From JAICYJ01 sp036263035 (GTDB taxonomy: Bacteria; Actinomycetota; Thermoleophilia; Gaiellales; JAICJC01), in assembly GCA_036263035.1 (NCBI GenBank), contig DATAHR010000258.1, forward strand, positions 1 through 7,665: 7,665 bases of DNA. The letters are read 5' to 3'. Of this stretch, positions 1 to 4,256 are shown in pieces. How positions within the stretch are numbered: position 1 is the first letter of the stretch; the number at the start of each line of letters is the position of its first letter. Made by a program: the position numbers and the translations under genes. The notes below the pieces were generated by a model. It was not told where the DNA came from and made no database searches. It saw nothing but the letters and a program-made list of their open reading frames with translations.

Positions 1-103
1 CGAGGAAGGCGACGGCCAGCACTGCCACGTAGGGGTGAAGCAGCGTGGAGTACTGACGGGCTGTGTCACCTGCCAGCACCGGCGGGACAGGGGGAAACAC
101 CAT
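1..103 (-). CDS. 5' part of a probable membrane protein, truncated by window edge
   Basis: An open frame on the minus strand starts at ATG 103-101 and runs off the left edge after 34 codons. It reads MVFPPVPPVLAGDTARQYST and continues into a hydrophobic stretch (HPYVAVLAVAFL), which looks like a short N-terminal tail followed by a first transmembrane helix. I do not recognise the family, because too little is present. Upstream lies a G-run about 9 nt before the ATG and a stress-sigma-like promoter (112-137). If that promoter is used, the mRNA would be nearly leaderless. The gene is divergent from the ChaB gene. The start could instead be the GTG at 79. The frame's reality rests only on its hydrophobic pattern and its position at a divergent junction. 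Confidence 0.42.
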   Translation of the reverse strand, partial: MVFPPVPPVLAGDTARQYSTLLHPYVAVLAVAFL

Positions 104-111
104 TCGCGCCG

Positions 112-137
112 GTACCCCCGCGCGCGCGGGGAGAAAC
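112..137 (-). promoter_or_regulatory. Possible stress-sigma (SigB/SigF-type) promoter
   Basis: Read on the minus strand, GTTTCT (137-132) and GGGTAC (117-112) are separated by 14 nt. This resembles the GTTT-N12-16-GGGTA pattern known for SigB/SigF-type general-stress promoters in Gram-positives and actinomycetes. The -10 element ends only 8 nt before the ATG at 103, so transcription would begin almost at the start codon. The spacer contains the GC palindrome at 116-131, so the match could partly reflect that palindrome. No expression evidence is available. Confidence 0.3.
116..131. repeat. 16-bp perfect GC palindrome
   Basis: CCCC + GCGCGCGC + GGGG is fully self-complementary and contains an alternating CG tract, a type of sequence able to form a cruciform or Z-DNA. 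It sits between the two divergent genes. A role as an operator is possible but unsupported. Confidence 0.6.
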
Positions 138-200
138 ACCGCCGGGCTCGGGTGATTCGCGAGCCACGGCCCCGGGCATCGACTCGGAGGAGCAACCGAA

Positions 201-205
201 GGAGG
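201..205 (+). promoter_or_regulatory. Ribosome binding site of the ChaB gene
   Basis: GGAGG lies 6 nt before the ATG at 212. It fixes the start there rather than at the earlier in-frame ATG at 35, whose extra residues are Arg-rich and read through intergenic DNA. Confidence 0.85.
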
Positions 206-211
206 CAAGCC

Positions 212-601
212 ATGCCCACCAGCAAGGAAGACCTGCCCGGGACGCTGAAGCGGTCTCCCGCGAAGGTGCAGCGCACCTACGCCAAGACCCTCGACAACGC
301 CCACGAGGAGTACGACTCGGAGGAGCGGGCCCATCGCACGGCGTTCGCGGCCGTGAAGCACATCGCCGAGAAGAAGGGCGATCACTGGGAGCTGAAGGAC
401 CGAAAGGGGCCGTCGGACGAGCAGAGCGCCCAGTCGGGGGCCGCGGCCCGGAACCGCCCCAAGCGGACGGCCGGAGGGGTGAACGTCGCGGGCACCACCA
501 AGAAGGAGCTGTACGAGCGCGCCCGCAAGCTGGGCGTCAAGGGCCGGTCGAAGATGGACAAGACCGAGCTCGGCCGCGCCATCGCCCGGCGCAACGGCTG
601 A
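212..601 (+). CDS. chaB: ChaB-family protein with C-terminal Rho-N/SAP-like helical domain
   Basis: This 129-residue, highly charged soluble protein has two modules. Residues about 5-62 match the ChaB fold: DLPGTLKRSPAKVQRTYAKT, then an acidic HEEYDSEERAH stretch and the typical AFAAVKHIAEKKGDHWELK ending. Residues about 96-127 (TTKKELYERARKLGVKGRSK and on through KTELGRAI) resemble the Rho N-terminal/SAP-like helix-extended-helix module, often linked to nucleic-acid binding. The two are joined by a basic, Ser/Gly/Ala-rich linker (residues 64-95). ChaB was named in E. coli as a putative regulator of the cation antiporter ChaA, but no antiporter gene is visible here. Actinobacterial ChaB proteins commonly carry this extra C-terminal module; its function is not established. 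The gene appears monocistronic: it is followed by a strong hairpin and is divergent from the left-edge gene. Family assignment is firm; cellular role is not. Confidence 0.93.
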   Translation: MPTSKEDLPGTLKRSPAKVQRTYAKTLDNAHEEYDSEERAHRTAFAAVKHIAEKKGDHWELKDRKGPSDEQSAQSGAAARNRPKRTAGGVNVAGTTKKELYERARKLGVKGRSKMDKTELGRAIARRNG

Positions 602-612
602 CGAGTCGCCGA

Positions 613-641
613 CCGGGGCCGCACGCGCAGTGCGGCCCCGG
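613..641 (+). terminator. GC hairpin after chaB, terminator-like
   Basis: A perfect 12-bp inverted repeat with a 5-nt loop begins 11 nt after the chaB stop codon. The arms are CCGGGGCCGCAC (613-624) and GTGCGGCCCCGG (630-641), with loop GCGCA. No T-tract follows, as is common for GC-rich actinomycete terminators. It probably ends chaB transcription or protects the 3' end. Confidence 0.7.
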
Positions 642-752
642 CCCGCGTTCCCCCAACGCTCGCCAGGAGCGCCTCGAGACCGGGGGTGCCCGCGCCCACC
701 GGTGGGCCAAACCTTGTGTTCGAAGCCGAGCGCTCATGGGCACTACCGGTCT

Positions 753-1334
753 ATGCCAGCGGAAGACGCCCAGGACGGGCGCGAACGCCCGAGCGACGAT
801 CAACTCGCACCGCCGATCGGGCTCAGCCTTCCCCGGCACCGCGATCTCGAGGGGCGGCTCTGGCGGTGGTCCGACCGGTTCCGGGTCGTGGCCACGACGC
901 TGCTCGTCATCTTCATCGTGCTCGCCCTGCTGAATGTGTTCGGGCAGCGGGCAACCACGGCCTCCGCCACCGCCTCCGGCGTCACACTTCGGGTGGAGGC
1001 GCCCACGTCTCTGCGCGGAGGGCTGATCTACCAGACGCGTGTGGACGTGACCACGCAGCGGCCGATCGCCCGGCCTGTGATCACGCTCGACGGCGGCTGG
1101 CTCGACGGGATGACGCTCAACTCGGTGCAGCCCGGGCCGGCCTCCCAGACCTCGGGCCAGGGCGGGGCGACCTTCCAGTACGCCCCGCTGCGAGCGGGCC
1201 AGACGCTCACGGTCTGGTTCGAGTGGTCGGTGAATCCGACCAACGTCCAGTGGCGACGCGACCGCACGATCACCGTCGGCGACGGCGGCACCGCGCTGGT
1301 CAGCCAGACGTCGAGGGCGACGGTGTTTCCATGA
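753..1334 (+). CDS. Single-pass membrane protein with extracytoplasmic beta-rich domain
   Basis: This 193-residue protein of no recognised family has three parts. It starts with a charged cytoplasmic tail (1-44). One strong transmembrane helix follows (about 45-64, VVATTLLVIFIVLALLNVF), with Arg/Trp-rich residues on its inner side. The exported domain is about 125 residues of alternating beta-strand-like segments (GVTLRVEAP, LIYQTRVDVT, PVITLDGGW, TLTVWFEWSV, RTITVGDGG), suggesting an Ig-like or similar beta-sandwich. The start at 753 gives a short acidic/basic N-terminus; the in-frame ATG at 630 would add low-complexity residues reaching into the chaB terminator. No clear Shine-Dalgarno is seen before 753. 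The stop TGA lies in an ATGA at 1331-1334, and the last two bases of that codon belong to the terminal repeat of the downstream element. A DUF421 gene follows after the element. The order suggests the two membrane proteins may work together, but that is inference. Confidence 0.75.
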   Translation: MPAEDAQDGRERPSDDQLAPPIGLSLPRHRDLEGRLWRWSDRFRVVATTLLVIFIVLALLNVFGQRATTASATASGVTLRVEAPTSLRGGLIYQTRVDVTTQRPIARPVITLDGGWLDGMTLNSVQPGPASQTSGQGGATFQYAPLRAGQTLTVWFEWSVNPTNVQWRRDRTITVGDGGTALVSQTSRATVFP

Positions 1335-1350
1335 TGGTTGATCGATACCT
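1333..1350 (+). repeat. Left terminal inverted repeat of the structured element
   Basis: GATGGTTGATCGATACCT is matched by the reverse complement of 1628-1645 with two mismatches. It begins inside the TGA stop codon of the upstream gene. Confidence 0.6.
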
Positions 1351-1360
1351 CCGCGGCGTC

Positions 1361-1424
1361 CAAGGTGCAAGGCGGAGCCTTGCGCCGGTCACTCGCGATC
1401 TGCGATCACGCAGATCGCGAGTGG
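1361..1424 (+). repeat. Direct repeat copy 1 with two hairpins
   Basis: This 64-nt unit holds hairpin H1, GGTGCAAGGC (1364-1373) pairing with GCCTTGCGCC (1377-1386), 10 bp including one G-U. It also holds hairpin H2, CACTCGCGATCTGCG (1390-1404) pairing perfectly with CGCAGATCGCGAGTG (1409-1423) around loop ATCA. It is about 89% identical to copy 2, which starts 81 nt downstream. Confidence 0.85.
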
Positions 1425-1441
1425 GCGAGAACCGAGCCTGG

Positions 1442-1506
1442 CAAGGTGCAAGGCGGATGCCTTGCACCGGTCATGAGCGATCTGCGATGACGCAGATCGC
1501 GAATGG
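1442..1506 (+). repeat. Direct repeat copy 2 with two hairpins
   Basis: This 65-nt unit has the same architecture as copy 1. H1 is a perfect 10-bp stem (1445-1454 with 1459-1468). H2 has a 10-bp core (1477-1486 with 1491-1500, loop ATGA), a 2x2 internal mismatch and then three more pairs (1472-1474 with 1503-1505). Relative to copy 1, a C-G pair has become T-A (1392/1421 versus 1474/1503), which keeps pairing. The unpaired G to A change at 1384/1466 turns a G-U into an A-U pair. Confidence 0.85.
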
Positions 1507-1512
1507 CAGGGA

Positions 1513-1537
1513 GCGTCAATATCGGGAATATTGGCGC
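1513..1537 (+). repeat. Third hairpin with AT-rich core
   Basis: GCGTCAATAT (1513-1522) pairs with ATATTGGCGC (1528-1537) through one G-U pair, leaving loop CGGGA. The AT-rich core stands out in this GC-rich region. It lies just after repeat copy 2 and has no T-tract, so it is not a canonical terminator. Confidence 0.7.
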
Positions 1538-1627
1538 GACCGAGGACGCCGCCAGGCGACGGTTCGCAGCCGTAGCCACCCCAACCGCCTCCAACCCTCT
1601 ACCTCTCGCAGCGGCCAGGCTCGCGAG

Positions 1628-1645
1628 AGATATCGGTCAACCATC
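1628..1645 (-). repeat. Right terminal inverted repeat of the structured element
   Basis: AGATATCGGTCAACCATC is the inverted partner of 1333-1350 (16 of 18 positions). It ends 2 nt before the ATG of the DUF421 gene, so it occupies the place where a ribosome binding site would be expected. Confidence 0.6.
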
Positions 1646-1647
1646 TA

Positions 1648-2091
1648 ATGGATCTGGTTCTTCGGTGCTTCGTGCTGTTTCCGCTGGTGCTGCTCCTACT
1701 GCGCGTGATCAATCGGCGGGAGCTGGCCGCGATGGAGCCGTTCGATCTCGTGCTGCTGGTCGTCATCGGCGACCTGCTGCAGCAGGGGATCACGCAGAGC
1801 GACTACTCGGTCACGGGCGCCGCGATCGTAGTCACGACGATCACGCTGCTGTCGGCGGGGACGGCGTACGCGAGCTGGCGATTCCCGGGCGTACGCCGGG
1901 CGCTCGACGGCGAACCCGTGATCCTGCTCGAGCGCGGCCGGCCGATCGAGCGAAATCTGCGCCGCCAGCGGATCACCGTCTCGGAGCTCGAGGCGCAGGC
2001 GCGCATGCAGGACATCCCCAGCCTCGACAAGGTGGCATACGCCGTGCTCGAGACCAACGGCAAGATCAGCTTCCTGACCAGCACCGGGTGA
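1648..2091 (+). CDS. DUF421 / YetF-type membrane protein (short actinobacterial form)
   Basis: This 147-residue membrane protein has three hydrophobic segments: about 4-20, 32-47 (containing FDLVLLVVIGDLLQQG, the conserved core of the family's membrane part) and 55-77. The cytoplasmic DUF421 domain follows (about 85-143), ending in RITVSELEAQARMQDIPSLD and the characteristic VAYAVLETNGKISFL. Longer YetF proteins carry a second copy of the soluble domain; this one has a single copy and is the shorter type common in actinomycetes. Molecular function is unknown; YetF/YrbG-type proteins are linked to envelope and sporulation physiology in Bacillus. The start at 1648 matches the usual MDLV-like beginning, but no Shine-Dalgarno is visible because the structured element's right terminal repeat ends 2 nt upstream. 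Expression may depend on transcription through that element or on a promoter within it. The upstream exported protein is a likely partner. Confidence 0.9.
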   Translation: MDLVLRCFVLFPLVLLLLRVINRRELAAMEPFDLVLLVVIGDLLQQGITQSDYSVTGAAIVVTTITLLSAGTAYASWRFPGVRRALDGEPVILLERGRPIERNLRRQRITVSELEAQARMQDIPSLDKVAYAVLETNGKISFLTSTG

Positions 2092-2126
2092 GTTTCGCCC
2101 CGGCGGACGGCGGGAACTCGAAGCCA

Positions 2127-3110
2127 ATGAGCGACCGGGCCATGCGCATCGGATACCACCTGTCCAGCGAGGAGCACCCGCCGGAGCGGCTGATCGAATG
2201 GGGACGCCGTGCCGAGGAGGCCGGCTTCGACTTTCTCACCGTCTCCGACCACTACCACCCGTGGACGCGCGCGCAGGGCCACAGCCCCTTCGTCTGGAGC
2301 GTGCTGGGCGCGCTGGCGCAGGTGACCGAGCGAATCGAGATCGGCACCGCCGTCACCTGCCCGATGGTCCGCATCCATCCCGCGGTGATCGCGCAGGCCG
2401 CGGCGACGACCGCCCGCATGGCCGAGGGTCGCTTCTTCTTCGGCGTCGGCACCGGCGAGGCGCTGAACGAGCACATTCTGGGCGACCGGTGGCCGTCGAG
2501 CGGCGTGCGACGCGAGATGCTGGAGGAGGCGGTCGACGTGATCCGGCTGCTCTGGCAGGGAGGCAGCCAGTCGCACTTCGGCAAGCACTACACAGTCGAG
2601 CAGGCGACGATCTTCACGCTGCCGGACGAGCCGCCGCCGATCATCGTCTCCGGGTTCGGCGAGCATGCCACACGGCTGGCGGCACGCATCGGCGACGGCT
2701 ACATGAACACGAAGCCGGACGCGGACGCGACGCGCATCTATCGCGAGGAGGGCGGCACCGGCCCGTGCTATGGGAAGCTCGACGTGAGCCTGGCAGACAG
2801 CGAGGAGGCGGCACGCAAGACGGCGCTCGAGACCTGGCCGACGTCGGCCATCCAGGGCGAGGTCATGCAGATCCTGCCGCTGCCGGCGCACTTCGAGCAG
2901 GCGACGGCCTCGGTGACCGAGGATCAGGTGGCGGAGAGCATCGTCTGCGACCAGGATCTGCAGGTGCACGTCGACCGGCTGCGGGAGTACGCGAAGGCCG
3001 GCTATGACAGCGTCACCGTGCAGCAGGTCGGCAACGACCAGTGGCGGATGCTGGATGCGTACCGGCACGAGGTGCTGCCGGAGCTGACGGGGGCGGCGGC
3101 GGCGCGTTAG
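2127..3110 (+). CDS. F420-dependent LLM-class oxidoreductase, G6PDH family (TIGR03557-like)
   Basis: A cytoplasmic luciferase-like TIM-barrel enzyme, 327 residues from ATG 2127 or 322 from ATG 2142; relatives begin close to MRIGYHLSSEEHPP, so the shorter form is possible. It is predicted to use coenzyme F420 for hydride transfer. Diagnostic segments are SDHYHPW (Asp41, His42 and Trp46, corresponding to the catalytic Asp39/His40 and Trp44 of mycobacterial Fgd1), TAVTCPMVRIHPAVIAQAAA (73-92), and GVGTGEALNEH with Glu111 in place of the Fgd1 acid Glu109. From memory of the Fgd1 sequence and an ungapped alignment, the phosphate-gripping Lys198 of Fgd1 falls on Asp198 here. Glucose-6-phosphate is therefore not an assured substrate, and the name should stay at family level. 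The gene starts 35 nt after the DUF421 stop and may be cotranscribed with it. Its stop codon overlaps that of the minus-strand proline-rich frame. Confidence 0.92.
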   Translation: MSDRAMRIGYHLSSEEHPPERLIEWGRRAEEAGFDFLTVSDHYHPWTRAQGHSPFVWSVLGALAQVTERIEIGTAVTCPMVRIHPAVIAQAAATTARMAEGRFFFGVGTGEALNEHILGDRWPSSGVRREMLEEAVDVIRLLWQGGSQSHFGKHYTVEQATIFTLPDEPPPIIVSGFGEHATRLAARIGDGYMNTKPDADATRIYREEGGTGPCYGKLDVSLADSEEAARKTALETWPTSAIQGEVMQILPLPAHFEQATASVTEDQVAESIVCDQDLQVHVDRLREYAKAGYDSVTVQQVGNDQWRMLDAYRHEVLPELTGAAAAR

Positions 3111-3271
3111 ATCGCGGGCGCCGGGTCCGGCATCGGATCCGGCATCGGCAGGTCGGGCGCGGGCGGGCCGGGATCGGGCTCGGTCGGCGGCCTCTCCGGC
3201 TCCGGAGGCGGCAGCGAGGGGTCCGGGGGCACCGGCGTCGGCGGCGCATCCGGTGGCTGGGGCATCGACAT
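3107..3271 (-). CDS. Small proline/aspartate-rich protein, hypothetical
   Basis: A 54-residue minus-strand frame starts at ATG 3271 and reads MSMPQPPDAPPTPVPPDPSL onward. Nearly half its residues are proline, in PPxP, PEP and PDP patterns ending PMPDPMPDPAPAI. It has no transmembrane segment and no recognised domain, and would be disordered. A 12-bp tandem duplication (3126-3137 and 3138-3149) encodes the repeated MPDP. The TAA stop (3109-3107) overlaps the TAG of the oxidoreductase gene in a tail-to-tail arrangement, and third positions are G/C as in neighbours. There is only a weak G-rich stretch upstream as a ribosome site. Low-complexity GC-rich DNA can stay open by chance, so this is a candidate rather than a firm gene. 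Confidence 0.42.
   Translation of the reverse strand: MSMPQPPDAPPTPVPPDPSLPPPEPERPPTEPDPGPPAPDLPMPDPMPDPAPAI
3126..3149. repeat. 12-bp tandem duplication
   Basis: TCCGGCATCGGA is followed directly by TCCGGCATCGGC, one mismatch apart. On the minus strand it encodes the repeated Met-Pro-Asp-Pro near the C-terminus of the proline-rich frame, typical of slippage in low-complexity sequence. Confidence 0.7.
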
Positions 3272-3302
3272 GGCGCACCCGGTACCCGCCCCAATCTCAC
3301 GG

Positions 3303-3317
3303 CAAACGCCGCGTTTG
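3303..3317. repeat. Short inverted repeat in divergent promoter region
   Basis: CAAACG (3303-3308) and CGTTTG (3312-3317) are perfect inverted arms around CCG. They lie in the 75-bp gap between the proline-rich frame and the MscS gene, 30 nt before the MscS ATG. This could be an operator for a dimeric regulator; no family can be named. Confidence 0.35.
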
Positions 3318-3335
3318 GGCGCGCCGCTCGCGGGT

Positions 3336-3340
3336 AGGGG
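3336..3340 (+). promoter_or_regulatory. Ribosome binding site of the MscS gene
   Basis: AGGGG ends 6 nt before the ATG at 3347 and supports that start. Confidence 0.7.
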
Positions 3341-3346
3341 ACGCGG

Positions 3347-4252
3347 ATGCTGCTCGTCGATGCCACCTTCGGGCTCCACGATCCCTGGCCCGCCGTGATC
3401 CGCGTGGCGATCGCGGCGGCGCTGGCCGCCGCCGTGCTCGCCTGGTCCGACAACATCGCGCGCTGGTGGGTTGCCCGCAGCGAGCGCACCTTCGATGTGA
3501 GCGCCGACACGGCGGAGATCGCGAACCTGAAGCGGCGAGAAACGGCCATCTCGCTCGCGAGCACGACCATCCGCTACGTGATGATCCTGATCCTCGCCGT
3601 GGTCGTGTTCCAGGCGCTCGCCGGCGGCGGCAAGGTGACCACGGTGGCCGGCGCCTCGCTGCTGGTGGTGCTGATCGGCTTCGCCTGCCAGCGGTTCCTG
3701 ACCGACATCCTCACGGGCGGCTTCATGCTATTCGAGGGCTGGTACGCGGTCGGCGACCTGATCATCATCGAGCCGTTCAAGCTCGAGGGAGTGGTCGAGG
3801 AGTTGTCGCTGCGGGCAACCACCGTGCGCTCCGTGACCGGCGAGTCGATCCGCATCCACAACTCCCAGGTGCTCGCGGTGCGCCGGCTGCCCCGCGGCAT
3901 CCGTGAGATGGAGATCGAGCTGTTCTGCACAGACGAGGAGCGCGGCCGCTCGCTCGTCGAGCAGGTCTCGCGCCTGATGCCGACCGGGCCGAAGCAGTTC
4001 GTCCGCCGGCCGCGCATTCTCGATGTTGAGCGGCTCGACGACAACCTCGTGCGGGTGCGCGCCCGCTGCGCCACGGCCGCCGGCCGGGAGTGGCTCGCTC
4101 AGGACTTCCTGCCCCATGTGCTGAAGGAGCGGGCCGGCGACGGCCTGATCGTGCATGGCCCGGTGGTCACCGAGGTTGACGTGTCCAGCGAGCCGTCGAA
4201 GTACTTCGAGCGCTTCTACGGCAGGCACGCGGGCGCCGGCGCCGCGCGCTGA
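3347..4252 (+). CDS. MscS-family mechanosensitive ion channel
   Basis: A 301-residue inner-membrane protein of the small-conductance mechanosensitive channel family, which opens under membrane tension to release solutes in hypo-osmotic shock. Hydrophobic helices lie at about 16-35, 70-92 and 98-128; the last, with Gly/Ala-rich TTVAGASLLVVLIGFACQRF, corresponds to the pore-lining TM3. The MscS beta domain follows (about 128-178): LFEGWYAVGDLIIIEPFKLE, then GVVEELSLRATTVRSVTGES and IRIHNSQV, where the usual IPN appears as IHN. Residues 186-280 form the alpha/beta C-terminal vestibule region. Length is close to E. coli MscS (286 residues), so this is a minimal type without large added domains. 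It has its own ribosome site and probably its own promoter in the 75-bp divergent gap. It ends 4 nt from the convergent MMPL gene, so transcripts from the two sides may overlap. Confidence 0.93.
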   Translation: MLLVDATFGLHDPWPAVIRVAIAAALAAAVLAWSDNIARWWVARSERTFDVSADTAEIANLKRRETAISLASTTIRYVMILILAVVVFQALAGGGKVTTVAGASLLVVLIGFACQRFLTDILTGGFMLFEGWYAVGDLIIIEPFKLEGVVEELSLRATTVRSVTGESIRIHNSQVLAVRRLPRGIREMEIELFCTDEERGRSLVEQVSRLMPTGPKQFVRRPRILDVERLDDNLVRVRARCATAAGREWLAQDFLPHVLKERAGDGLIVHGPVVTEVDVSSEPSKYFERFYGRHAGAGAAR

Positions 4253-4256
4253 GCGA

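Larger units (their letters stand above)
1333..1645. mobile_element. Putative MITE/REP-like structured element, no coding content
   Basis: These 313 bp between two genes are bounded by imperfect 18-nt inverted repeats (1333-1350 and 1628-1645, 16/18 matching). Inside are two tandem direct repeats of 64/65 nt, five hairpins in all (two in each repeat unit plus one at 1513-1537), and a 9-bp inverted repeat GCGGCGTCC (1353-1361) / GGACGCCGC (1544-1552) that could close a multibranched fold around most of them. Third-position G/C bias is lost across it compared with both neighbours, so it is not protein coding. There is no transposase, and a convincing target-site duplication cannot be seen; only a 2-bp AT would fit boundaries placed at GGTTGATC, which is trivial. 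A non-autonomous transposon (MITE), an REP/BIME-type palindromic cluster and a structured RNA or attenuator in an operon are all compatible. Confidence 0.5.

Noticed and set aside
35..211. Longer ChaB start at ATG 35.
   Set aside because: The added residues are Arg-rich without domain character, cover the divergent promoter region, and lack a ribosome site, while ATG 212 has GGAGG 6 nt upstream.
1361..1506. CRISPR array.
   Set aside because: There are only two units of about 65 nt with an 18-nt gap, internal hairpins dominate, and no cas genes are present.
1331..1648. An open frame of about 105 codons that starts at the ATGA after the upstream gene and ends at TAATG on the DUF421 start, filling the gap perfectly.
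   Set aside because: It runs through the hairpin repeats, is very rich in Arg, has no hydrophobic or domain pattern, and its third positions lack the G/C bias of real neighbours. The repeats and palindromes explain the sequence better.
1503..2126. Extension of the oxidoreductase frame upstream to 1503.
   Set aside because: It would overlap the structured element and the whole DUF421 gene. The family's N-terminus begins at about 2127-2142.
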